NCBI GenBank assembly: GCA_947561715.1
Contig: OX387204.1
Location: 9,553,001-9,617,000, forward strand
Source of the DNA: Ascidia mentula
Lineage: Eukaryota > Chordata > Ascidiacea > Phlebobranchia > Ascidiidae
Reading direction: 5' to 3'
DNA: 64,000 bases
Part shown: piece after piece, positions 24,536-35,181 of the stretch
Position numbering within the stretch: the first letter of the stretch is position 1
Layout of the letters: each line of letters begins with the position of its first letter
The notes under the pieces: generated by a model
What the model was told of the DNA's origin: nothing
What the model saw: only the letters and a program-made list of their open reading frames with translations
The model's database searches: none
Program-made: the position numbers and the translations under genes

Positions 24536-26278
24536 CACATGCGGATACAGACAGACCAGTAACCATAATTTTATCCACTAAGTGGCGCAATTTTTCAAGC
24601 AATTTTTTTTAAATTTTATTGGTCAGGGTGCATTCTGTGAGATCGACATCCATTTCAATGCGAAAACTTTTCTGGGAGTAAAAAATTAACAAACATGTAC
24701 AAAACACATAAACAAAAAACTTTATGCCACGCCGAACTGGATGGTTGTATTACTTTGTTTTGCAATTTATTACACGTTCCGCCGGCCATTCTAAGCGCTG
24801 CGAAACTCACCCTAACGTCTCTGAAAAGTTACTTAAAAATTATGGCGACCTTAACAAGTTGTTATCCGATGTCGCAAACATAAAAAAGCAGATCAAGCAC
24901 TTCCATATTTAAACCCTGCAACTGAGCTATATGCCAATTGTGCCCAAACAAAGGCTGGATTATTTTCTCACTTATGAATTACAGTGACAATAAACCGTGA
25001 GAGCTTTTTGTATCGCAATTAAGTTATCATAAGAAATAAGAGTTACGTGGGGTTTTGCAAAGCTCCATTGTAGCCTGAGAGCACCTCTACAAATCTCAAT
25101 TAATTTAAAAACATTTGTCGAACTAACAACTAATATCTTGTAAGTGAAGGTTGATTCCCGCCTATCTGTGGGGTGGCTCTTTAGCATCTACCCTACAACT
25201 GATTGGTCGGTTATTGTCTGGACGCCCATTTATTATTCGCACAATTTTTCTTTTTCATGCTGTAGCGCTCCCTATAAAACTCCTGGTAATCAGTAAGTCG
25301 AGACAGAAATTCGCGTGGCAAATATCACAACAGTTCTATGCTTTAATGTTAGTTTCACATGGGGTAACAAAAGCGAATAATGCTAAACAAAACTTTTAAA
25401 TACCAACGTTTTTTTCCAAGTAGGGCGTTTACAAATTGCACAGTGATGAACGTTAAGCTCACCATCCAGTTTTAGGCATGAGCATGCGGCGCAATTGAGC
25501 AAACAGTAAAAATATTTAAAAAATAGCAACGGAAACCATGTAACAATGAAACACAAAAGCATCAACTGAATGTAATATTTATCGACAACTGTCTTCTGTT
25601 TCAGCAAATCTGCTCAAAACATGAAACGAGCGTGTTTGGTCATTTGCGTTCTATGTCAACCAATTGCAGGATAACACAAAGCAATGTAGTGCATTCATTT
25701 CTTTATTTGACATGTAGATTTATTTTAAAGATAAAAAGGCTTAAGCTGAAAAGACATAAAAAAGCTTAGCCTGAAAAAAAGACACAAAAATCTCTCACTG
25801 TTTATTGTCACTGTAAACTTTGTCACTGTTGTCACTTATTATCCATAAGTGAGAAAATAATCCAGTCCTTGTTTGGGCACAATTGGCATATAGCTCAGTA
25901 GCAGAGTTAAAATGTGGAAGTGCTTGATCTGCTTTTTTATGTATGCGACATCGGATAACAACTTGTTAAGGTTGCCATAATTTTTAAGTAACTTTTCAGA
26001 GACGGTTGGGTGAGTTTCGCAGCGCTTAGAATGGCGGAACGTGTAATAAAGTGCAAAAAAAGTAATACAACCATGCAGATCGGCGTGGCACAAAGTTTTG
26101 TTTATGTGTTTTGTACATGTTTGTTAATTTTTTACTCCAAGAAAAGTTTTTTGCATTGAAATGGATGTCGATCTCACAGAATGCACCCCAACAAATAAAA
26201 ATTAAAAAAAATTGCTGCAAAAATAGCGCCACTTAGTGGATAAAATTATGGTTACTGGTCTGTCTGTATCCGCATGTG
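24536..26278. mobile_element. Fold-back transposon with ~480-bp inverted arms and 7-bp TSD
   Basis: The left arm (24536 to about 25011) and right arm (about 25783-26278) are inverted copies of each other at roughly 90 percent identity, separated by about 770 bp. Both termini read CACATGCGGATACAGACAG inward. The element is flanked by the perfect 7-bp duplication TTTTATA (24529-24535 and 26279-26285). Each arm carries the palindromic string CCACTAAGTGG. I see no transposase in the centre (25012-25782). Long inverted arms with a 7-bp duplication do not match a standard superfamily that I can name with confidence; P-like, Mutator-like or fold-back are possible. Confidence 0.88.
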
Positions 26279-26285
26279 TTTTATA

Positions 26286-27090
26286 CCACTTCAGTGTGTG
26301 ACTCGATTCCCGATTCATCTTTAGTTCGTGTTACTCATGCGTGACGAAAAGAGTTTCTGTTCCATATTATTCTGCGGAAAAATAAGTTTTGTATGTGTGT
26401 ATTTAACAATAGAATACTGTTTTAGTATTCTATGATATAACTAAGAGAAACATATATATATCAAACAATGTCAGACAAATGAAATAAAAACAGATTTAAA
26501 ATGTACTTCCCGGAGTAAAATCTCATGTGTGGTTTAATTTTTAGCATTGCTTCAATATATGTAAACGATCGCACTGAAATTATTCACAAATTAATATTGC
26601 CGTCGAAACTTGTGGGATTTTATTGTTAATTGACGCCCTACGAAATAAAAATCACATTTACTGTGCCGCAGGGTCAATGGTAAAAAAATTCTTTCCGCAA
26701 GACATCACTCAACAAAAAAAACCAAGTCATCATGATGTAGCATTCGTGCGAAATAATAGTGTAACCTTACGTCATACTAAATGATATTAATGTATATGTA
26801 AGTACGACGAACTACATAACATGAATGTATAACAGGGTTTGGCAAACTTTTCGACTCACATGAAAGGTTTAAACTCACATACCTGGGCATTTTGTGTTGT
26901 ATTGATATACATTTTGTTTTGTACAATTTGATCATTATACGGATGAAGTGAAAACTATGCTATTACTTTGTCTAGGCATAACAGCATGGAATATTGTGTT
27001 TGGTGATTGGACATTTATGTTACAAGAGTAGTTCATTTTTGGAAGTTATTATTTGACATATCCTTTTTTTGATGCATTGCTATATGGATA
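26286..27090. other. Intergenic, upstream of LRRC58
   Basis: AT-rich sequence between the fold-back element and the proposed LRRC58 start. It should contain the LRRC58 promoter. No RNA gene, frame or repeat is evident. Confidence 0.45.
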
Positions 27091-29841
27091 ATGAGCAACA
27101 TTAAGTTCCTGGATGTAGCGTGGAAGGTACACAATTTTTTTTTCGCTTTCTGCTAGTGATTACTTAACATTATCACAACAATTATTAGCATCAAATTAGC
27201 ATACTGTTACACAATTAAAATTAGTATGCCAAATGTGACTACAACAAAATTATTTTACAGTCACCCAACTTACCCATAACCTCATGATAAAACCAGTGTA
27301 GAGGTAGCCCACAGCAATAACTTAGGAATTGGTGTATAATGTGTTGCTTGGTTGTGCCATAATGAAATATATTTATACTTGATTTACTAGATTTGTGACT
27401 ATACATAGCTTGGCCGTTTGGTCAGCAAAGTCGTCTGAGAGTCACACCAGCTGCACTGATGAGACCATTTAAACAGTAGCCATCTGTCTGCAGCTTACAC
27501 AATACATAACTTGTTTATAGCAATTTTTTTTCTGTGTCTTTATTTTTCTTTAAAGCTCACTTGTTGAAGCAATTATATTACTGTAGGTTAGTTTAATGCA
27601 ATAGTGTTAATAAAACTCCAAACCATAAACTCCATACAACTGATTTTATGATGTGATTGGTAAATGATATTGATTATAAATTATGACTTTAATAAAATGT
27701 TTACTTTTATGTAAAATTTTGACAATGCATTTATTTATAGGGATTAACACAACTTGGGGACGAATGGCAGTGTCTAAGCTCCAAAAGAACTTTAGCATTG
27801 CATGAAGTGGCATCTGACAATCAATTATGTGAACTCATAGAAGGATTGGATGCCTCCCATAACATTATAAGGTGTGAAAGTATTCATGATATTTTTAATT
27901 TTTTTTAAACTAACTTTTGCACAAAAAATGTAGATCATACAGAGACGGTATTGTTTGTTACAGATGTGACAGTAGTAATTTCAATGACATTTGTCACTCA
28001 AAGTTTGCTATGTAATTTGTGTACCATGCAAATTTTTTATGAACTCTGGCCCAAAAAAACATACTATGCTATGTTATGTTACAAATGCTTTTGTTGGCCA
28101 CATATAAAATAAAATCTATTTTTCTGTTCAGACAAATCACTCCCAGGTTTGCTGTTGCATGCAGAAATCTGCGATCACTCAACCTTTGCAGCAATTGTTT
28201 GAGTGAATTACCTCGAGAGTTTTCACAATTGAAGATGCTGAAGGAATTATATGTTACAAATAATACATTGACATCCATCCCACCAGAATTTTCCATGTAT
28301 GTTTAACCTTGTTGAATTACTCCAACATTTTTATGATTGTACTTTCAGAATCGATCAAATGGCTGCATAATGTACATACCATTATCTTTTTCGCACATCC
28401 TATTAACATAACATACATTTTGTTTATACTTTATACTGTGGGTAACGGTTTCTGGGAATATTTTTTTTGCAATTCTAATTATCCGAAAAAATTCAATGTA
28501 GAGAATAGATTATAAACCTTTACTACTGTTGTTGTTTTAATTGTGGTTCTTATGTGCAGCAAAAGTGTTGTGTTGATTGGTCCATAGTTACTTGACAGCA
28601 GAAACTACTCACTATAAATAAGCTAGATCATTTTATTTATTGTCACCATTATGATCAATGTATTGTATAGTGTTCCTAGAAACCCTTAGTCTTATGTTTA
28701 TTTTATGAAAAATAGGTTACAGCTGGAAATATTAAATGTAAGTGGAAATAATTTCAAAGTTTTTCCAACGGTTCTTTGCAACATGAAATATTTAAAAACT
28801 TTGCACATGGGCGGCAATGGTTTGAGGGAACTACCAAAGCATATAACAAATCTAAGACAGTAAGTATTACTCAGTCTATAGGTTTTAATGAATATTTTGT
28901 TGCAAACAAAAGTTTTTAATAATATTGTTTGACTATTGCAGACTAGAAGTTCTTTATCTAGGTGGGAATGCGATCAGGTATATCCCAAATGAAATAGGAA
29001 GTATGCTCAGTTTAAGATCATTGTCTTTGTGTGATAACCAGCTTGTTAACATCCCAATTACATTGTCCAAGTAAGCAATTATGCTATAATATTATCTTTT
29101 TTAGAAGAGTTGCTAATTTACAGCCTTTGTTTTTGCAGTCTGACAAATTTAAAATCTCTGAGCTTGCACAACAATAGCTTACTTTATTTGCCGCGAGAGG
29201 TTTTGTCGTTAGTTTCACTTGCGGAATTAAGTTTAAGGGGGAACCCACTGGTTGCCAGATTTGCACGAGACATGGCTTATGATCCACCAACTCTTTTTGA
29301 AATTGCTAGTCGTACTATTGCTTTGAGGTAGGTGATATTACAGCATTCTGTTGCACTATTAAACAGAATATGTTCTTTTTAGTGATATTGATTATAAAAC
29401 AGCAGAGCTTTCTCCACCGCTTGTGCAACATTTAAATTCAGCAAGTAAATGCCCAAATCCAAAATGTTCAGGTCCGGTTGGTCATTCCTTAACAAGCATT
29501 CTACACTTCTACAATAGTTCACATATTTATTCTAGGTGTTTACTTTGAGCACAAATACAAGCAAATTAAATTTGTTGATTTCTGTGGCAAATATCGACTT
29601 CCACTGATGCAATATCTGTGCTCACCAGAATGTATTTCATCTGGGTCATCATCAGGTATATGAGAGTATTGACTGAAAATATGGTAAAATAAATAATGTG
29701 ATATTAGTTTTAGATTTTTCAAAGTGCAAGTATCTTGACATATTTTTTTTTCATACATTGGCAGCTGCAAGTTCGGAGTATGAAACAGAAGATGAAGAGG
29801 AGGTTTCTAATGATATTATTCGGCGAGTGCTGTTGGGTTAA
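27091..29841 (+). CDS. LRRC58: Leucine-rich repeat protein LRRC58
   Basis: Nine exons: 27091-27126, 27741-27871, 28132-28296, 28716-28859, 28942-29070, 29139-29327, 29383-29471, 29536-29655, 29765-29841. All introns are GT-AG and phases join to one 359-residue frame (human LRRC58 has 371). The N-terminal half to two thirds is a run of LRRs (motifs such as LRSLNLCSNCLSELP and LKSLSLHNNSLLYLP). The family's diagnostic C terminus follows: LRGNPLVARFARDMAYDPPT, then SASKCPNPKCSG, then QIKFVDFCGKYRLP and YLCSPEC, an acidic-serine tail and terminal RVLLG. The cysteines may bind metal. LRRC58 is thought to act as an LRR substrate receptor for ubiquitin ligases; that is from memory and not shown by the sequence. 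The first exon (MSNIKFLDVAWK, strong donor AAG|GTAC) is inferred by frame fit and resemblance to the family N terminus; the rest is secure. Confidence 0.94.
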
Positions 29842-30376
29842 TTGTTTAATGTGGTTGGTGCTGTTTTTTACACTGTGATTTAGATATTTTCCTTTTCTTG
29901 TTTACATATTTTTTGTATTGGTGGCCCTTTGTCTGGTCTCACCAAGACACAGTAATTTTGTCTAGTTGAACCAAACACGGATTGTGCCTCACTGGTCACA
30001 CCATAATCGGTGTGGCCTATGTTTATCAATTTGGCATTGCAGATTTTAATTTTATCTCATTTAGATTGATCCCTTGTCTTTTTCTTGTTGTGTGATTTAT
30101 TTGACTGATTTATAAGTAAACACGTTCACGCGTTCTGCGGGAAATGATTCCAGCGTGCAAGATTTTGAGGTGGGACGAACGTCGTTGGTATGAAGCATTT
30201 GTAAAAAGGGCTGATGACATGTTAATTTAACGACATATGGTAACACGGCCCCTGGCGTGTAGCTAAAAGTTCAGTAAACTCGAATAATAACCACACAGCG
30301 AATTACACCACAGTAATACAGAGAGAGTTCCATTAACGAAAGCTGGGGTATAAGGGACCATGCCGTTGCCCCAAAA
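29842..30376. other. LRRC58 3' region and intergenic
   Basis: The start should be the LRRC58 3' UTR. No gene or repeat is recognised before the retroelement remnant. Confidence 0.4.
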
Positions 30377-31437
30377 TCTCAACAATGTTTTGGTGTATGG
30401 AAGCGATCAACGACTAGTGAGTGTTATAAAAAGACTGTGTAAAGCTGGTGTAACTTTCAAGGAGAAATGCGAAAGTAAGCCTGGATATAAAAGTTCGTTA
30501 CACAGACAAAAATATGGCATTAAACCAGATCCGGAAAAAATGATTGCAAATATGCCGAGACCTAATTAACAATGTGTCGGGGTTCGAGGTTTTCTTGGCA
30601 TGGAAAGTCAATTGTCAAAATGTATTCCCGATTTAGCAGCATTTTGCAAACCCGTAACAAATATTTCAAAAACAAAACCTACTGGGTTTGGGTGCTGACA
30701 AGACAATGCCTTTCTTGATACCAAACAACGCTTTATCGAGTTGACTCAGTATATGATCTTGACAAACGGACTGTAGATTAGTTCCGGCTGATGCACCAAT
30801 AGTCTATATCAGTGGTTAAGAACCACTGGTCTATATGGTCGGCTCTTATTTGACACCGTCTGTTAAACCCTGATGGAAGTCTTGATATGGAAGATGAAAG
30901 GTCGGAAGAATAAAGTATATGTTAATTTATGCCAGAAGAGCAGTTCTGTTTAAATTGTAGTATGCTTGGCAGCAAAAATAGCTCAATGTCTGGATGTCCT
31001 CTACTTAAAATAAACGGAAAGAGATTTGATAGCTTCTTATCGGCGATTGAGGAAAACAGCTTCAGAATTCCCGTTGGGCCTAATTTGTTCCAAGGTAAAC
31101 GAGTGTTCTTATAATGTGGCCTGTAAAGCCAGTTAGATTGCAAATTGATACTTTTCAAAAGGGTTTCGGAAGACTTATCGTTTCACAGGGTCCTAATAAT
31201 ACGAAGCGATCAGTTAGCAATGCCTTCGACGTTGCGTTGCCTAAACATATTTATGCCGATCATTGTAAAAAAAGGATTGTAAAATGCATGAAGAAAGCGA
31301 AATCTGTGTGTTGGTCTGGAATAAACGCTATAATACTCAAAACATGGCAAGTATGCCTAATTTGGAACGTCATTCATTTGAAAATGTCAAGCAGGTTTAT
31401 TTTGACAACATCTGAAACTTATCATCCTTATTTATAA
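30377..31437 (+). pseudogene. Decayed Ty3/Gypsy-like pol remnant
   Basis: Scattered frames in order resemble a Gypsy pol gene. From 30430 a reverse-transcriptase stretch reads RLCKAGVTFKEKCE, then GIKPDPEKMIANMPRP, then (another frame) RGFLGMESQLSKCIPDLA. At about 31115-31200 KPVRLQIDTFQKGFGRLIV resembles the start of Gypsy RNase H. At about 31270-31330 IVKCMKKAKSVCWSGIN resembles the zinc-binding region of integrase. Stops and frame changes interrupt it throughout, parts are missing and I see no LTRs, so it cannot be active. It lies between LRRC58 and the sulfotransferase gene and contains the 19-bp hAT relic at 30810. Confidence 0.8.
30810..30828. mobile_element. 19-bp hAT relic: two TIRs back to back with 8-bp TSD
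   Basis: CAGTGGTT-AAG-AACCACTG is a pair of hAT-type termini with only three bases between them. It is flanked by the perfect 8-bp direct repeat GTCTATAT (30802-30809 and 30829-30836), the target-site length of hAT elements. It lies inside the Gypsy remnant, so it was inserted after that element. Confidence 0.8.
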
Positions 31438-32492
31438 CCGTATTATTTTGTTGGTTTGGATCGAAGGTCAAACAGTTTCTGACATGTTAATATTTCTTCA
31501 AAATCATTTGACTGGAACATGGCACAATAATACCAATATTTAAAGTAAGTTAATAAAAAGACAACGTAGGGCATTTGCCTACCTAGGCTCAAATTAATTC
31601 GTGAGTTCGGTTTTTCCAAATGCCCCTTTGTAGACTCAATATTTGTTATAACAATTTGCCATGTAAATACATTTAGTCGTTTTTGTCTAAAATTTAAGTA
31701 TACTCGCTTATCCACAAAATACTTACCCCCACTCAATTTTTTTGACCTGTTAATAAGTTTAGTAATTGTTATAGACCCGAGACTGTCTTGAAGAAATTGT
31801 TACAACTGTAATGCCATGCATCACCAGTTTTTAGAACAAAAATAATAGCTTTGATAACATAAAATAGAGTAAATAAGTGTTCCCGACCACCTGGCCGCGG
31901 GGCGGTACCGGTCCGTGACTCCAAAAAAGCAAATTCTTAGTTCTAATTTAAGGATCCTACATGTTTCATGCTCGCAGCATCGATAGTTTTGTCACAGCTT
32001 TGAAGGCCAGTCGTGGAAATTATCCACGTTAATGGTCCGTTGTAAAAAAAGATTAAGAATATCTAGTGCAAACTTCAGATGCGGGTGACATTTTGGCGTT
32101 GCCGGATAACCACAGATTCTCAACAGGGAGTAATTCTTGTGTATGTTTGTCATATCAGTGTACAGCGGGTGAAAAAATCCAGGTAATGTCAAAAAGGGCC
32201 TATTAGGTATTTTATCTCCAAATTTCATACCGGCACGTAAACTGCTGATGGGCTATAACGCTTTTATACTAAATTGCCATGTGTCATTGGACTAACCGTG
32301 CGAGTTTCTTTTGTGCTAATTAGTTGTGTTGTTATGTCCAAAAACGTTAGGCATGTCTATTGTTCCCCAGTCAGTCATTCATCCATTTGTGTTTTGCCTT
32401 GGGCGTAAATTGCTGGTAACGCTGTATCTGTTGAGAAAGAAAGTTTGGTTGGATGCATTGCAAGTCAGTTATTTTAGTGATTTTTTGAAAAC
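31438..32492. other. Intergenic, upstream of the WSCD-like gene
   Basis: Around 31890-31920 there is a GC-rich patch (GGCGGTACCGGTCCGTG) resembling hAT element ends known from other animals. Otherwise AT-rich with no supported gene; the sulfotransferase promoter should lie at the right end. Confidence 0.4.
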
Positions 32493-35181
32493 ATGGCTAG
32501 ATTACTTGCGGGTAAAAAAAGAAAACTTTTCAGTGTTTGTGTTAGTGTGTTGGCAGTTTCAGTGTGGCTCTACATTACAGATTTTGTACAGAACGTCAAT
32601 AACATTTTGGTGAGTGGGTTTATTTTGATAAAATGTAAATATTCATGGCATAGTTTCAAGGGCACAGTTTGTTTTATCAATAATTTTTTGCCACTACATG
32701 TATTACATGCGTCAGGTACTTCAGTCGCCAAATGTATCGCACTTGTTTGAAAGTGGAGCCCATCATGCGAAAGTTCAATTCAAAAGATGTGCCTGCAAAG
32801 GTAAATTTCTCCACTCACTCATCGAATAATAATGGGTATATCAGTGTGATTTTCAGCTTTTTATGTTGGCTGTTTTAACCCTATCCAAAATTTTCTTCCT
32901 TTGGAGGAATCATCAACCCGTTCAGATTTACATATTGATGCTTGCTACGAAGGGTAAGAAACAATAGACCTATTAGTTTTATTATCATATTTACGCAAAG
33001 AGCAACTATACTTGACTTTAAGTGGTTAGGTATAAATGTAAATGAAATGTGCATTTTAATCGATAGTAAAACCTTAGAATGTCACATATGTATGCAAATA
33101 AACAAGACAACAATTTATTTGAGCTACCTACCAAAATGTCACTACAGTATATCAAAAAAAGATTGCATAAAATTAAATTTGTTTGTTAGCTTTGAATAGG
33201 TTTTTATGTAACTCAATCAAAAAAGTATTTTGTTTTGCAGAAACAGCAAATTATATTACGTTTCTTTACAAAATGGAAGCATCTTAAGTGGTGTTCAAAT
33301 AGCGAGAGAGTATGTAATAAATAATAAACTCCTGCCTTATGTGGATGAAAAAAAATGCTCTAAACAACACGCGTACCCAATTTTTAAGCAATCATATCCG
33401 TGCGATCAAGGTATGATACTCTCGAAGAAGGCTTTTTATTTTTGTACATTACTTATTTAGGCTAAACATAAAACTTTTTACAACCTTTTTCTAGAGGTGA
33501 TTTCAAAAGTCGTTAAAATAATTGTCTAAATGTAAAAATAGGACAATTCTTAAAAATCAGCATAGTGCCTTTATTCTTCACCCCTGCAAAAATTTCATTC
33601 ATACACTAGGGCAGGGTTTCCCAAACTTTTTTTGCCGCGGACCCCATTTTGTGAACCTGTTTTTTCTCGGACCCCCTGTCTTACGTCACATCATTTTGCA
33701 ACGTAATCAGCGTTAAAATACTACAAGCAATATCAACAGTAGCGATAAGTGTGCATTCTTCCGTCATAGACACGTAGTAAAGAAACGTAAAAAACAAAAA
33801 AAATTAAACAACTTTGAAATCGTTAGATACAAGGGTGAACTATTAATTTAAGTGAAACTAAGTGTGTATAACGTGCAGGGAGCCTTAGGAAATCGGAATT
33901 TGAAATCACCAAAGCGTGTCTTTCCACCCATGATGCTCCAACGGTGAACGCCGGTTCTGACTTAAATTCTACAAGCTGTCGAGAACTGTGTTACCACTTG
34001 GATTTTTTGTTGTATGGCACAAGCAAAGAGGGAAACTGCATTTGCACGTTTTCAAATTTGCAGTAAGATTTTCTGTGCCACACTTGTTGCGTTCGTTAAT
34101 GCAGTGATTCAAAACCCTTCAATGTTTGTTTTACTGTAGGTCCAAAACCAAAAAGAGTGAATCATCTAATTGTGAAAGAGAAATAAACCTTTGGCACACA
34201 CATGCTTTAGATAAGCGGTGTCTGCAAAAAATATTTCTTCCTGCCAACACTCTGCCACCAATCGCCTTGATAAGTTTTCCCGGTTCAGGTAACAGTTGGA
34301 CACGTCATCTTATCGAATCGCTGACTGGAATATATTCCGGAAGTATATACAAAGACAAAGGAATGTATCAAAAAGGTGATACAAAATAAATGACTTTGAA
34401 AACTAGTATTCATAAGTTCTACTGTAAGGTTATCTTGGAGAGTATCTGGAGTGGAATTCCGGGAAAACAGTTGTAATCAAGTCTCACAAACCCCACCAAG
34501 ACCGACGATACGCAAAAATAATTCTACTGGTTCGGAACCCCTTTGATGCCATAATGGCAGAATACAACAGAATACATGGTGGACAAACAGGTTATGCGGA
34601 CGAAAAAGAATTTTTAAACGACGGTAAATATAGCAACCAAAATGTTGTTTAATACGTTGAGTTTATTCTAACACAAAAAAGTTAGTGTAAACAAAACTGA
34701 AAAAAAAAATATAACCCACGTATTTGCATAAACAGTAGAGAAGTTTTTAATGATGTAACGTTGATTGTTGCATATGATAATTATTGTAGAAGTTTGATAA
34801 ATATAAATTCTGTTTTTGACAGAATGGAAAACGTTTGTTCAATACAAAATCAAAAAATGGGCGCAGACTTGCTTTTCGTATATTGAAGATGACGTTCCAC
34901 TATTGCTACTGTATTACGAAAGTTTACTGTTAAACCCACAGCAAGAATTAAGGAAGCTGTCCAATTGGATTAATATCACTATTTCCAACTTCAACGAGCG
35001 TTTTACATGCACGTTAAACAATATGGAAGGATTTCTTCACAGAAAACAGAGAAAATTGTCCTTTGATCCTTTCAATGAAAATATTACGACGGTGGTAAAC
35101 ACACATGTGGAGAATGTAAGACTTCTCGTGAGAAAATACCACCTTCCCGAAATGCCACAATATGAAAAAGCAATTTATTGA
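32493..35181 (+). CDS. WSC-domain sulfotransferase (WSCD1/WSCD2-like)
   Basis: Eight exons: 32493-32609, 32716-32800, 32857-32953, 33241-33410, 33879-34062, 34140-34375, 34429-34623, 34823-35181, all GT-AG, giving 480 residues (vertebrate WSCD1/2 are about 565-575). Residues about 11-31 form a membrane anchor after a basic KKRK stretch, as in a type II Golgi enzyme. A cysteine-rich region (YVGCFNP ... [20 protein letters not shown]) is a diverged WSC domain. The C-terminal half is a PAPS-dependent sulfotransferase: 5'-phosphosulfate loop [15 protein letters not shown] (about 263-277) and 3'-phosphate site [16 protein letters not shown] (about 330-345). Vertebrate WSCD proteins are reported as sialate O-sulfotransferases; the substrate here is inference. 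The N-terminal region is shorter than usual, with one recognisable WSC-like block. The start ATG precedes the membrane segment directly. Confidence 0.92.
33612..33680. mobile_element. hAT-type terminus in intron 4 of the sulfotransferase gene
   Basis: CAGGGTTTCCCAAACTTTTT followed by GCCGCGGACCCC is a classic hAT end. A matching right end and an 8-bp duplication are not apparent, so this is probably a truncated copy; its right limit is approximate. Confidence 0.6.
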
